Shown in pieces: positions 46,800 through 58,763 of a stretch of 64,000 nt of DNA (the first letter of the stretch is position 1; every line of letters begins with the position of its first letter). The notes under the pieces were generated by a model that had not been told where the DNA came from, made no database searches, and saw nothing but the letters and a program-made list of their open reading frames with translations. This DNA is from Lunularia cruciata. Its lineage: Eukaryota > Streptophyta > Marchantiopsida > Lunulariales > Lunulariaceae. The stretch spans positions 45,761,001 through 45,825,000 of the forward strand of contig OX419758.1 in NCBI GenBank assembly GCA_948567375.1. Direction: 5' to 3'. Made by a program: the position numbers and the translations under genes.

Positions 46800-48170
46800 T
46801 ATTGAAGGAAAAAATTTTGTGTAGCTCCTCAAGAACCTCCAAACTCTCTATCTTTCTCCTCTTATAAGCTTGGGTCCAATGTTTGGCTCCCAAGTATCCT
46901 CTATAATTGATGTAGGAATGAAGACATAGTGATTGGTTGTTACACCGAGCTCTTAGGAGCAATAATATCATGCCCCCAACTTCAATGTAAAAAATCCCTC
47001 TACTCTGGCTACAAGCTTCATATGTCCTCTCATTGCATCCAAAGTAGACCAAGGGTGTAACCTAAGTAGACCACACTCACTTGGATGGACCTAAAGTAGA
47101 CCACTCTCATCAGTAGTCACTAGCTATGTCCCAAGAATACCATGCCCACTTGGTCCATCACCCCCAACATATGCATAGATCTTCTTGATAGGCATAAAGC
47201 TCACAAGTATTTGAGTGGTGATGCTTATCAAGTGCATCTTATGGTGCTCTACCAAGACTCACAATCTAGGTTAAACAATTTAGGTCTATAGCCTGATCTA
47301 ACACCTAATGCTTGGATGCCTCTAACATTGTTATAGTAGTGGTAATACCAATACCAAAACCCATCTCCTGCTCGCTCTTATTAGCATTGGGCTCCACCAA
47401 TTGCTATAACTATGAGTCCCAAATAAGTCCAATACCTCCCTCTCAAAAAGCATGGGAACTTATAAAACTCATAAGTGTAGGTAAAGCAACTTTGGGCTAT
47501 CCAACAAGGTTTACCACTGCCATAGTTGACCTATTAGCCACTACCACTATCTAAAACTAGCTTCCAACATCCAAAATATCATTGGTAGTAAGGTGATCTA
47601 GTTGTTGAATCCCATCATAAGCATATTGTAGAACCATTCTTGATAAGAGGTTCATCCACCAAAGATAAAGATGATGAGCCCATGATCCCATGCTAGCTAT
47701 ATCCAACAACATGGTAGGTCCCATCTAAGAATGGACTTTAAGTGTACTTGTCACCACTTGTGTACAAGAATCACCCATCAAAGTGACATTCTCCAAAACA
47801 TAAGTTGGAAAAATAGACTGATGAACCTAGAAATGTCATAGTATGCATAATAGCTCCCAAAAAATATAATGGGGATCTTGTAGAACTTAACCTCAGCCAA
47901 CTTGTTTTGGCCAAGGTATATCCTTGACATGGACATCTAGAAATCACCAAATGAATGGGACCATGTCTCTCTAAATCATGTGTCCCCAACAAGGGAATAT
48001 CTACTGGTAGGTCTCATGATAACCCTTGATTGTTGACATGGGTAATAACTCTAGATACCAATAGGCCATATGATATAGAGAGACTTGCCTAGCAATCTTA
48101 TTTATCTCTATATACAAGTACCTTTGAACTTGTATACCTACATGTCATACCATAGCTAGTCTAGTGCTAA
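46800..48170 (-). pseudogene. Possible gag/protease remnant of G4
   Basis: The 46720-47052 and 47771-47992 frames precede RT in the right orientation. I see no zinc knuckle and no clear protease triad. Assignment rests on position only. Confidence 0.35.
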
Positions 48171-48177
48171 TCCCATG

Positions 48178-48900
48178 TGACAACCCGGCAAATATCACTT
48201 TTGCGGTAATCAGGTAAGTAAATTTTGTTCCCGCAGAGATACGAGTCAAAATGTCTAAATACGAAGCAAAGTAACAATTTCAGTTCTTCTTGAGTTCTTC
48301 TTTAGTCTCTCAAGTAGAAACCACACCCAGAAGAGAGTAACAAGCACTGACTCACAGTCTTGTCACAAATTAACACTCCATAATCACAACTCCATCAAAT
48401 CTTTCCAAACAATCTTGATTGTGATGATTCAGGCTCTCCCAAAAATGGCACTTCAATGCAAAACGACTTTGCCTCAAAATTGTGTTCCACCCCTCCACTG
48501 AAGGCACAACTTCCTCTATCAAAAATTGTTTCACATCAACTTCACACTGCACTCACAAATGCAAAATACTACCAACACTACAATTCCTCTCAGATCTGTC
48601 AAGGCATTGCTTTGATTGCACTTCACTTAGGATCAAACACACAAAATGAAGATCAAGGCTATGGAATCCAACATCCAACAAGCACATTGACTTGCACTTT
48701 GAATTTCTCCAAACACTCACAAATACAATCACAAAATTGATACTCGGAATCAAGCTCAAGCGACGAGCACTGCTTCACAGCACTTTGCTTTATCTATTCT
48801 CAAAAATAATGAGCACTGAACAACATTATACTGCAAATGCCACTCTTAAATAGTGAACAAATCGATAGTTCTAACAACTATACCATTCTACAACAACTGT
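48178..48900 (-). repeat. Putative 3' LTR of G3
   Basis: At 48178 the plus strand begins TGTGACAACCCGGC, so the minus strand ends GTTGTCACA, an LTR-like terminus. From there rightward the composition changes to that of G3, with no coding frame until the accessory ORF stop at 48966. The inner boundary and the partner LTR are not visible because the 5' end of G3 is lost. Confidence 0.45.
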
Positions 48901-48965
48901 TCTAACCTGCAGATCCAAAATGACAATGCACCTCTTCATATCTGCCTCTTCAAATCTCAAATAGG

Positions 48966-51588
48966 TTACTTATCCGATCCGATGTCTACTTCTTCCTCAG
49001 CTTTGAAACCCGAACCTGAAGTAATCTTACTTCCTACTATTGTGTCCTCAGGTTTCAGATCTTCTACTTCTTCTACCAATTCCAGCAATTCTCTTTCTTG
49101 ATCTGAAATTTCACTAGTGGGTAATCTATTTAACTCCTTATCTCCCGACCCACTCTTCTCTAATGTCTCTGATGGCAACTCCAAAGACATTTGGACTCCT
49201 ATGTTATCTACTTCGGGTTTTGCTCTAACATCTTTTTGAAGTTTTTCTAGCTCTACTTTCACTAAGTCTAATCTAATTGAAATGTTATCCTCTACCTCTA
49301 AAACCTTTCTGTCTACACAAGTTCTTAATTTGATCAACAAGGCATTCATCTCGGTATCTTTTGCTTGTCTTCGCCTCGTCTCCTGTACCAACAACTTCAA
49401 CTCGTGCAAGCGTGCTTCTTCAATTCAAACGCTGGCTTCTGTACTTAACATTGCGTTCACCCTAAGGACTATCTCCTTCAATGGCTCCAACCTTGTCTTC
49501 CTCTCTCGTTCTTGATCTGCAAGCCATTCCTCTTGGTACATTGCCAACTCTGCCTCAAACTCGGCTTTCACCGTTTCCTTCTCCTTCTGTTCAATCTTCT
49601 CTTCCTGATTACGAAGTAACTCTCGTAATCTCCCTTCTTCTCTATACCGTGCAGCCAACTCTCTTTGCCAGAGTTGCTTCTTCTCCTCCATACTTTCCAT
49701 CACTCTATTGAGCTCTTGATCCTTTGCTGCTACCCTCGCCATAGCATGGATAAGTTCTACTCTTGAATCAGCAAATTGCTGCTTCAAGATTTTGTATTTA
49801 GCTACATGTCTCTCTCTTGCTATGTCACTCTTCCTCGCAAGATCCTCTCGATAGCTCACTTCCCTCTTCAGGTCTTCAATTACCTGACTTCTCTCTACTG
49901 CCTCTGCTCGCAGTACTTCTCTCTCCTCTTCACCTCGGGTTACGCTCCTCTTTAACTCCAAGTTCTCTTCTTCTAATCTCACTACCACCTGCAATATAGT
50001 CTTTACCTCTGGACAAGTCAACTGCATCTCCTTCTTCTTGTGCTCCAACTTCACCAACAATGGGCATTCTATCTCTTGCAGGTACTCCACTCCATCCCTG
50101 GCAACTACCTCATCCCGCGGAGAGGTCTCTCTTTTCTCCTCGTGTTCTCCTGATACTTGCCTTCTTCTCTGGAGTCTTCATATCGGGATTGATGCCTCAC
50201 TGCCCGAGCCTTCTTCTACCTCTTCCTTCACTCTACTTGGCCCCGCTTCACACTTTGCCTTACATCGTGAGCAAACTCCTTGCTGTACTACGATCTTCTT
50301 TTCCTCTGGCACCGGTACTTCGTCCTCCAGCGCTGTGTTGTCTTCGGCTTCCACCTCGGCTTGCAGTTCTTCTTCATATTCTTCAGCCGTTAGCGCTGAT
50401 GTCATCTCTCCACCTTCTTCACTATCACTGCTCGTATCTCTGGTCTCCAATGTCAGCTTAGGTTCCTCCTCATGTTTCAAGTCCTCCATTTTGAGCTCGG
50501 CCTTGCCTTCTGAGTCTTCATCTTCTGACTCAATTACTACCATTCCTCACCTCGGGTTACTTCTCTGCATCTTCCGAGGTTTCTTGCTTTCTTTGGCTTC
50601 TCCTTGCCGACTCCTCTTCTTTGTCGGGGTACTCACTACGACTTCCATGTTTGTCCCTGTCTTTGCGTAGTAGTCGTCCGTGCTCCGGATTTAGAGTATG
50701 TATTGCTGCTCCTCAACATCGACCTCCTTTCGCACATCAGGATGGAAGTGCGACACCATCCAATTCCGCTCCGCCAAGTTCAGCAAATTGAGCCCGAGGT
50801 AGAAGTGTGCTGCAAACAGCACAATGTAGTGTGGAGGCAACTTATCCCGCAAATTCCACACCATCTGCCTTGTTCTCTCGTGAAAACACCTCGCCCAATT
50901 TCTAGGTTCTCCTGCAAACAGCTTATGGAAGAACACCGCTTGGTGTTTCATCACAAAAGTCGTTCTCCGGCTTCAAGATCGCCATGAGAGCACTCACGAT
51001 CCCCCTCTTCACTGGATCCTTGTAACTCTCAACTTTGTACCCATTCTTTGTTCTTTTTGACAAGAAGGCATCTCTCACCTCCTGAGTCTCTTGGGGTATC
51101 TCTCCTTTCCCCAAGAACGTGGCTCCCTGCTCCGAGCCTGCCTCCTTCCCGAGTACAAGTCTCCAATCCGACTCTATCCAGCAAGCCGGATTTCCTCTCT
51201 TCCCTTCTTCCTTGGGTCCATCAAGACACTTACTCTCGATGATTTCTGTCATGAATCCTAGAAAACTTACGTTCTAGTTCCATGCCAGAAAGGTGATACA
51301 AAGTCGGCTCAAGACTTCAATCCTTGCTATCACATCTAATCTCCGAATTGCATGATTTCTCACTGCAAATTTGGAGTTCTTCTTCCCTCCTCCCATCTCT
51401 TGTACTTTCTCACTTTCTCTTGATTTTACTCTTGCGACTTCTCCCTTGTGCACTAACACGATTCCAACTCTATTTCCCTTTCCCCGATCATCTACAAGAC
51501 GACTCCTCAACGGTGAAGGAAAATTGCTCGACATTTTGTCGTTGCAGTTTTGATTTTTATAGAGTTTCGCTTCTTCGTCTTCCATCAC
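48966..51588 (-). pseudogene. G3 accessory ORF downstream of pol (novel domain, acidic linker, coiled coil)
   Basis: Nearly continuous coding on the minus strand in six open pieces (51588-51274, 51252-50923, 50954-50691, 50543-50178, 50090-49425, 49409-48966) separated by single stops or shifts. The N-terminal domain has GNPACWIESDWRLVLG, MAILKPEN, FFHKLFAGEPRNWARCF and a conserved AAHFYLGLN, ERN, SHFHPD segment. An acidic Glu-rich linker follows, with a CSRCKAKC pair near 50270. Then comes a ~370-residue coiled coil (RLEEENLELKRSVTRGEEER and similar heptads; LKEIVLRVNAM near 49450). It lies in the position of env-like ORFs of Athila elements, but I see no signal peptide or membrane segment. 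A homologous decayed copy is at 13130-14930. It is unlike any domain I can name. Confidence 0.75.
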
Positions 51589-51718
51589 TTTGAGTTCCTA
51601 CCGAGAAATCACACCTCCAACATGCACCTGTCACTGTCAATCAACCTTTGCACATATGAGCCGCCAGTTTTCGAACGGCCCCTTCTTGAATTTCTCGCCC
51701 CAACGAAAGGTTGTTAGA

Positions 51719-53551
51719 CTATCTTTGCCTCGGGTTGAGCTCCCCCCGATCCAAAGAAAATTTACTTTGGGTTGTATGCTGACAAGGCATTTCCGAATAC
51801 TTTGCCTTGTGACCCAAAGTCACTTTACTTCGGGTTTCATCCCGAAGACTCTTTTCTTTTCCTTCTTCGGCCATACAGGCGCAATCCAACTTCTCTATAC
51901 ACTTCTTTTGCTTTATTCCTAAAAAAACAAAAAAATGTGGGCACCACATACCTCCTCCCTCAATGTGAGCATCCCCGTGAACATAGACCTCAGGTGTCTT
52001 AGAAACTTCCAAGTCTATGGTCCAATATCTCCAAACTCTCCACCCGTTTACTTGAGTGGCAAAAGGATTACCTTCCAAGTCGACAAGCTGCATGGATCCA
52101 TTTTTGTAAAGATGAAGAACTCGATAGGGACCTATCCATCTCAAATGCAACTTGCTTGGAGAAAATATTTGGCAATTGTCATATAACAAAACCAAATCCC
52201 CTTCTCATATAGTCACAGGCTTGATTCTCTTATCGTGCCTGACTTTCCTCTGTGCTTGTACTTCTTTCGTGGTTTGCATTGCATTGTCTCTTTTCTCTTC
52301 TAACCACATTAATTAATGAATCTGAAGATCTTGACTTTCTTCTTCCGACATTCGTTCTTTGCACAGAACCCGATATGTCGGAACTTCAAATTCAACTGGC
52401 AGTATGGGATGCAAGCCATATGTCAAGAAGTATGGAGTTTTTTTGGTTGTAATCTTCTTCTGTTGTTTGATATGCCCACAACGCGGCTGGTAATTTTGTA
52501 TCCCAGTCATAGGCATAATTGATAGTCACCTTATTCAAAATTTTACAAAGTAACCCATTCACTTTTTCCGTTAAGCCATTTGCTTTTGGGTTATAAGGAG
52601 TCGTCTTCCAATGTTTAATCTGAAAGTATTGGTTAATGCCTCCAGTACAGAGTTCAAAAAATGTGTTCCTCTATCACTGACCAATTCCAGAGGACACCCA
52701 TATCGGGAGATGATGTTTTGAAAGAAAAATTCCGCCACAGTTTCAGCATCATCTTTGCGAGTTGCTTCCGCTTCGACCATCTTGGTAGCATAGTCAGTGC
52801 AAACCAAAATGTATCAATTTCTTGTGACTCGGGTCACTGGTTGAATGGGACACACAAAATCAATCTCCCATTTCTCAAATGGGGCCAAAGGCAAAATTGG
52901 TCTCAAAGGCCATTGAGAAGTAGCCGTCGGCTTCTCCATTCTCTGACAAGCATCACAGCTTTGGATATGAGCATGTACATCTTTGTACATTGTAGGCCAC
53001 CAATACCCTGCCAAAAGAATTTTCTTTACAGTATTTTTCAGAGCATAGTGTCCTCCCGATGCTTTGGAGTGTAAAGATTCAATTACTCCTCCTACTTCGT
53101 ATGACTCCAAGCATCGCTGAAGTACTTCGTCTTTGCCCATCTTAAATAAAATGTTGTGTTTAAGCTGGTACGGCCCCATTTTCCTGAGAAAGACTGCTCG
53201 CTGTTCTGGGTCCATCTCCTCAGGACAATGGAGAGTATTCAGATAATTATATTCAGCTGCATACCTTGTACTTTGCATTGCTAATAAGTGATACAACTCT
53301 TCGTCAGGGAACCGATCGTCAATTTCCCACTCCTGGTCTTGAGTTTCTAACCTGGACAGGAAGTCCGCATTCGAATGCAAAGCTATCTTCCTTACTTGTA
53401 CAATATACGTGAACTCTTGTAATAACAAGATCCATCTTGCAATTCGTCCCAATAAATCTGCCTTCTTGACCAAATGTTGCAATGCATAATGGTCAACATA
53501 GAAGACAAAATCATACCCCAACAAATAATGACAAAATTTCTTGCAGGGCAT
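51719..53551 (-). pseudogene. RNase H C-terminus and integrase of G3
   Basis: The frame 53551-52814 continues RNase H (DHYALQHLVKKADLLGRIAR, LHSNADFLSRL). It then gives the integrase zinc domain (GGHYALKNTVKKILLAGYWW, CDACQRM) and core start WEIDFVCPI. Frame 52807-52571 carries DYATKMVEAEATRKDDAETV and ELVSDRGTHFLN with the second Asp. Frames 52516-52313 and 52195-51719 hold KKTPYFLTYGLHPILPVEFEV, then LHLRWIGPYRVLHLY and NGWRVWRYW at the integrase C-terminus. No chromodomain is seen. Single stops or shifts separate the pieces. Confidence 0.82.
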
Positions 53552-54600
53552 ACACCATTCCGAGTGCTTCTCTTTCAGTTGTCAAATAGTTCTTTTCAGA
53601 AACTGAAAGTTGTCGGCTGGCATAATACACCGGGTAGTCCTTCTTCTTCTCGTCCTTCTGACTTAAGACAACCCCGATGGCCATGGACAAAGTGTCCACA
53701 TACACATGAAAAGGGACGTCCCAATTTGGGGCCCTCATGACTGGTGCTTCAACCAGTTTCTTCTTCAACACCTGGAAAGCTTCTTCTTGATTTGCTTCCC
53801 ACAGATAGTCTTCGGATTTCTTCAGATTCTTTGTAAGTGGTGCAGCAAGCACTGCATAGTTTGACACGAAGTGTCTGTAATATCCGACATGTCCCAAGAA
53901 GGCTCTCAGCTCCCGGATGTTCTTTGGGGATTCCAAAGCTGTGATTATCTTAACCTTCTCAACATCGACTTCAATACCTTGGCTTGACACCCGATGCTCC
54001 AAAAGAATTCCCTCCTTCATTGTGAAGAAGCACTTCTCCGGGTGTAATGACAGGCCGGCAAAAACGACACCTTTCAAACGTTTGGCGAAGGTAATCTAAA
54101 TGTACATCTCGTTGTCCAAACACACAAAAGTCATCAATAAAAACTTCCACAAATTTGTGCAGGAAATCTTTGAAGATTGAATTCATCATCCGCTGGAAAG
54201 TAGCGGGAGCATTACACAACCCAAAGGGCATTTGATTGTAAGCGAAAGTGCTCCAATTGGTTGTGAATGTAGTTTTATCCTTGTCTTCTTCTTGAATGGA
54301 TACTTGATTGTACCTTGAAAATCCATCGAGAAAACTATAACAAGGATGTCCAACTACCTGATCTAAAATTGTATCGGTAAAAGCCAAGGGATGATGATCT
54401 TTCCTTGTGACTGCGTTCAACTTCCAAAAGTCTTGGCACACTTGGATCTTCCCTGTTTTCTTCTTCGGGACAATGACAATGGGGGAGACCCATTCACTGC
54501 TTAAGACAAGGAAGATGATTCCGGTCCCTAAGTACTTGTCGATTTCATCTTTCACCAAAAGCGAGTACTTCGGGTTCAGACGGTATTGTCGCTGCCGAAC
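53511..54600 (-). pseudogene. Reverse transcriptase of G3, Athila/Tat type
   Basis: Frame 54558-53971 has VSPIVIVPKKKTGKIQVC, FSRYNQVSI and MPFGLCNAPATFQRMMNSIF. The catalytic motif is VEVFIDDFCVFG near 54110-54145. Frame 54077-53511 continues with FFTMKEGILLEH, LRAFLGHVGYYRHFV and the RNase H start (MRAPNWDVPFHVYVDTLSMA). The FGLCNAPATFQR...VEVFxDDFxVFG wording is that of the non-chromodomain Athila/Tat branch of plant Ty3/gypsy elements. A single shift at about 54000 separates the frames. Confidence 0.85.
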
Positions 54601-54645
54601 CGGAACTGCACCTTCAATCAGATCAATCCGGTGTTCTCCAAATTC

Positions 54646-55299
54646 TCATGGAATACCCGGCATTTGATCAATCGACCAGGCAAATACATCCTGGAATTCT
54701 ATAAACAGGGCAGTGTATCCTGCCAACTCCTCCGAAGTATTTGTCTTCGAGATTTTTAAAATTTTTCCTTCAGTTAATAAAACATCTTGATAGTCGTCGG
54801 GGTTGATGACTCCTTCAACGTGGCTTACTCGGCTTAACCCGAGGCAAGCGGCTATCAAACTTCCTTCCTCTAAGTCAGGTTCACCCAAGGCAAGGCCATA
54901 TGGATCTTCGTCTTCAACATCCACCTCGCAGCATTCCAAGTAATTAACTCGGACTTCGTCTTTGGATTCGTCTGAGGACAAAGACAATGAGTCTTTGGAT
55001 TTGTCTTCCTCTTCCGACGAACTTGTTTCCCCAAGATGGGGAACCTTCATCCGACTCACAATCACCAGCTTCTGATCTTCGGACGAAATGTCCTTGAATC
55101 TTAACTTCTGCTGATGCCAATCCACTACAACTTGGGCACTGTACAACCAGGGTCTGCCAATCAATAGAGGGTAACCAGTCTTTGTCACTGGTCGCAACAC
55201 AATGTAATTCAACTTGAAGGGTACCCCTCTAATGATCGTGGTAATGTTTGACAGCATGCCCAAAGGCCGTCTCCTGGTTTGGTCTGCAAACTTCAACAC
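54646..55299 (-). pseudogene. Protease region of the G3 polyprotein
   Basis: A 217-codon frame includes VLKFADQTRRRPLGMLSNI, LRPVTKTGYPLLIGRPWLY (the Leu-Ile-Gly-Arg-Pro-Trp-Leu block that ends the retropepsin-like domain), an acidic linker, and EELAGYTALFIEFQDVFAWS leading to RT. The N-terminal part of the protease and all of gag are missing because the element is cut at about 55318. Confidence 0.75.
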
Positions 55300-55319
55300 T
55301 CGAGGTGTTGGTTCAAACG

Positions 55320-55480
55320 TGAAGGAAGCTTTGTGAGAAGCTTCTCAAGAGCCTTGTATGCTCCCTCTATAAGCAACAAAGCTAAAGCTCATGCTAAGCA
55401 TTTGGAGTTTCCCACACCCTCAAGTGTTCCAATGTGATCTTCCATTCTCCTATTTCTCTCTTTGGTTATGATCTTTTACA
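55320..55480 (+). repeat. Truncated 5' LTR of chromovirus G2
   Basis: It matches the last ~160 bp of the G1 3' LTR (GAAGCTTCTCAAGAGCCTTG, a TATA-region counterpart CTCTATAAGC, GATCTTCCATTCTCCTATTT) and ends TTTTACA at 55480. The first part is missing: the sequence joins G3 directly at about 55318. Confidence 0.85.
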
Positions 55481-55481
55481 T

Positions 55482-55493
55482 TGTTATTAGAGT
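55482..55493 (+). other. Primer binding site of G2
   Basis: TGTTATTAGAGT sits one base after the LTR. It is a diverged form of the initiator-Met tRNA site, also present in G1. Confidence 0.7.
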
Positions 55494-55753
55494 AGAAATG
55501 GGATGGATAAAATTTATGAACCATCAAATCCATTTCCTCCATGCCATTGGGATTTTTTGTGTCTAGGTATTACCCAAGTATCATTTCACATAGTTCATCA
55601 CCTCATGCTTTGGGCAAAATATTCTAAAATCTGATCACCTTTTTCAAGAAACCCTTGGTACTTTCAATTATAACTTATGGAGAATGATGGACTTGTTGCA
55701 TCTATGTGTTAATAAATTAGATAAATTGAGATAAGTGTGATAGAGCAGTAGCC

Positions 55754-57112
55754 ATGGTGGCAATGCCCAAGGTTATTTGCTATGTATTACTATTGTATTA
55801 TTATTGCTATGTAACAACAAATCAAGCACCTTACTTGATTGTTAGATGAATGATCATCAATGACAAGAGCATGTAGAAAGAGCACTAGTTTGAGAAGAAG
55901 AAGACCAAATCCAATTTCCAAAATCCAAGGTATTCAAAGGCAAGAATCTTCTAGGTGCAATGGAGAATTTTGTGTTTGACTACAAATGTTATTTTGAAGC
56001 TACCAATCTCAAGTTGAATGAAAATATATTCTCTTGGATTCTAGCCAATTGGATAGAGTAGCAAAGCTATGGTGGCAATTCCAAGTGGAGCATGCTAAAT
56101 GGCAATTTGTTGCACCAATCTTGACTTGGGCAGAATTTAAGAGTACAATAATTGATAGATTCCAAGCTATAAATTCCACATGAGCTGCATGAGATAGGTT
56201 GGTAGAGTTGAAGCAGATTGGCTTTGTAAGAAATTACATTATGCAATTCTAGCACACCATCATGCAAATTCTATATATACTAGAAGGTGAAGTTTTGGAT
56301 CAATTTGTGAAGGACTTAAAGTCACAAACCAAATTAGAGGTTACTATGCAAGAGCCACAACACTTGAAGGAAGCCATCTGGTTGGCCAAATGCTTTGATT
56401 CCTTGATTGCAACAACTTGGTATCCATCTCAAACTCCACAAAACGTACCAATAAATTACACACAAGTGGAGGAGCCGGCACCAATGGATATTGATGCCAT
56501 TCAATAGAGACTACTTGGCACCACAAATAGAAAAAAGTTGAGACAAAATGGTGGTTGTTTTTTTTATTGCCAAATTGGACATTGCATTGTTAAGTGTCCA
56601 CTCAAGAATAGGCGATCTTGACAAGTCACCCAAATGAAGTTTGTGGAGAAAAATGATCAAGGAAACAAGGAATCTTAGTAGAAGATTTTGAGCCACCTAT
56701 TGGGAACTTGATTAGTTCTAGTGAGATCAAACGCTTGACCTATACAAGTTTACGTCATTTGCAAGGTATAATATCTGATTGTGATTGTAAGATTTTGGTT
56801 GATTTTGGTAAGATTTTGGTTGATTTTATCTAGAGAATTGCATGTCCATGCAATTAGCAAAAGAATTATATATTCCTATCAAGCAAATAATTGGAAGAAA
56901 ATTGATGATGGTGGATGGTAGAAAGGGTTCTACATTCCATACTTCACATCCTATGATATTCAAGATTGAGAAAGAGTATTTGGAGTGTATGAGCTTTGTA
57001 GTGGCAACTCTACTATGATAACATTTTTGGTTTACCTTGGCTTGAACATCATAAGGTTCAATTTGATTAGAACCAACAATAAGTTCAAGTATAACACCAA
57101 GGTAAGAGTTTT
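55754..57112 (+). pseudogene. gag and protease of chromovirus G2 (left part)
   Basis: A frame starting ATGGTGGCAATGCCC follows the G1 gag. Frame 56262-56507 is open (LEGEVLDQFVKDLKSQTKLEV). A zinc-knuckle remnant (CQIGHCIVKCP) lies near 56553-56605. Protease-region remnants run to 57060 with a small tandem duplication (GTAAGATTTTGGTTGATTTT) near 56786-56825. The polyprotein is then cut at about 57112 by LINE copy B and resumes at about 62690. Confidence 0.7.
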
Positions 57113-57215
57113 TGATTGAACAATGAACAATGAAATATAAAGCCCAAAAGACCCAAAGAGTCAAAAGGCTGAAAACAAAATACAAAACACATGAAATGTG
57201 AGCCTAGGCAAGGGC

Positions 57216-57647
57216 CTAGGGCATCTGACCAATCTGTAATAAATTGGTCCGATGTAAACTAACCTCGGTCATGTACTTCCCTAACGCTAAAGCTTCAACC
57301 TGTAAGAGAGTAGAGAAATCACTACAAGTAATCTGATGTCTAACTCTTATCTGCATGTAACAAGGGCAAACAATCAACACATGATGCTCATCCTCAACTT
57401 TGCTCATAATACACAATTTGCAAAGTTGCATGGAGTGCTCTATCTGCTGCCAACGTCCTTGTTCTACTTCTAGTCTATGAGAACTAGTTCTATATTGAGC
57501 GATAACATGTCTAAGTGAAATAGAAATCCTAGCCAAGAGATAATCTTGCTCACAATACACCAACATAGGATTTACAAATTGCTGATAGAACACCATCTTG
57601 GTACCAGGCTGCTGCCATAAGCAAAGTAAGAACTGCTCCTTGATCAC
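57216..57647 (-). pseudogene. ORF2 C-terminal zinc-knuckle region (LINE B)
   Basis: A 143-codon frame, continuous with the RT except for one TGA at 57648-57650, where copy A has CGA (Arg), so a CpG-type C-to-T change made the stop. It contains LCKLCIMSKVEDEHHVLIVC, a Cys-x2-Cys...His-x3-4-Cys arrangement of the RT-associated zinc-binding region found at the end of LINE ORF2 proteins. Confidence 0.8.
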
Positions 57648-57650
57648 TTC

Positions 57651-58763
57651 TCATAGTGCAATAGGCTCCAACCTCCAATGTCGCTCACAAACATTCCACC
57701 TTGTGGCCCATGCAACCAAATCTGTATACCAACCGACAGATAGAGTGGCACAAAGAGCTTGGTAGGGAAGTCTCTCATGCTCCATGGACCTCACCTTAGT
57801 GGCATATGTGATAGCTAAAAACAAAGCTTCAGCCTCAAGAGGCAAAAACCCGGTTTCAGCAAGCAACAATACATAAGGAGTTTGAGTCCTCACCCCAAGT
57901 TCATCACACAAAAACAATTTCTGAACTTTCTCCACCTTTTGCCACCATGTCTTCTTAGTACATGGACCCCAAATCTGAGCACCATAGAGAACCACCGGCT
58001 GCACAAGAGATCTGAACAGCATCTTCTTCAACTCCCATGTGGTAAGGTGAGCAAGTCTAGAGCGGTTCATGAGTGAATACAAAGCTCTAAACCCTGCATT
58101 GATTCTCATCTTCACACAAGTAGACCAACTATAGTCATGAGAAAACTCAAGGCCCAAGTACTTGTAAGAAGAAACCTGCTCCAATTGTTGTCCATCAAAA
58201 AAGAAAGGTGTGACACCTTTAGAACCCACCACAATCACCTTGGACTTGTCAAGGTTCACCTCCATCTTTGTTTCATTGCAAAACAAGAGAAGAGAATCCA
58301 ACAACTTCTGTAAACTTTGTGGATTGGTAGAGAGGAGCACTACATCATCCGCATACAATAGTGCATGTATCATCAAAGAGCCAACCTGTACACCTGTAGC
58401 TCCAGCTTCCATAAGCACCCTCTCTAGATCATCGATGAAGATTCCAAACAATGTTGGGGATAGAGAGCAACCTTGAATCACACCCATTGTGGTAAGGATA
58501 TCCTGAGAGCTCAAAGATGAAAGTTTCACAACCACCTTCTCATAGAGTCTAGAGATAGCACCAATCAGAACAGCTGAAACACCAACTTCCATGAGTCTCT
58601 CACTTAATGATTTCCTAAGCACCTTATCAAAGGCCTTCTTGAAATCAATAAATGCAACATAGAGAGCTCTCCCAACACCTTTAGATTTCCACCACAAAAC
58701 ATGGAGTACCAATAGATGATCCAAAGTACTAAATCCTGATCTAAAACCCGCTTGGCACTTAGC
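57651..58763 (-). pseudogene. Reverse transcriptase domain of LINE B ORF2
   Basis: This 357-codon frame holds LYVAFIDFKKAFDKV (motif A Asp), MGVIQGCSLSPTLFGIFIDD (motif B) and LLYADDVVLLS (catalytic YADD). It continues with KMEVNLDKSKVIVVG, EQVSSYKYLGLEFSHDYSW and the thumb with QPVVLYGAQIWGP. It is separated from the upstream ORF2 part by a single TGA (58761-58763) that stands where copy A has TGG. The enzyme primes cDNA synthesis from the nicked target. Confidence 0.92.

Larger units (their letters stand above)
43670..48170 (-). mobile_element. Ty3/gypsy element G4 with C-terminal PHD finger (decayed)
   Basis: Read on the minus strand: possible gag/protease remnants (48000-46800), RT (about 46780-46000), RNase H (45816-45595), integrase (about 45030-44200) and a PHD finger (44010-43839). 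It is full of stops and shifts. The 5' LTR is not visible, and the upstream end meets the terminus of G3 at 48178. The family resembles gypsy elements whose RNase H contains SSYEGECLxxxWAVAHF. Confidence 0.75.

Noticed and set aside
50038-50670. A 210-codon Ser/Leu-rich frame on the plus strand with a hydrophobic look
   Set aside because: It is the antisense shadow of the acidic and coiled-coil part of the G3 accessory ORF. Ser/Leu runs arise from the complement of Glu/Lys codons.
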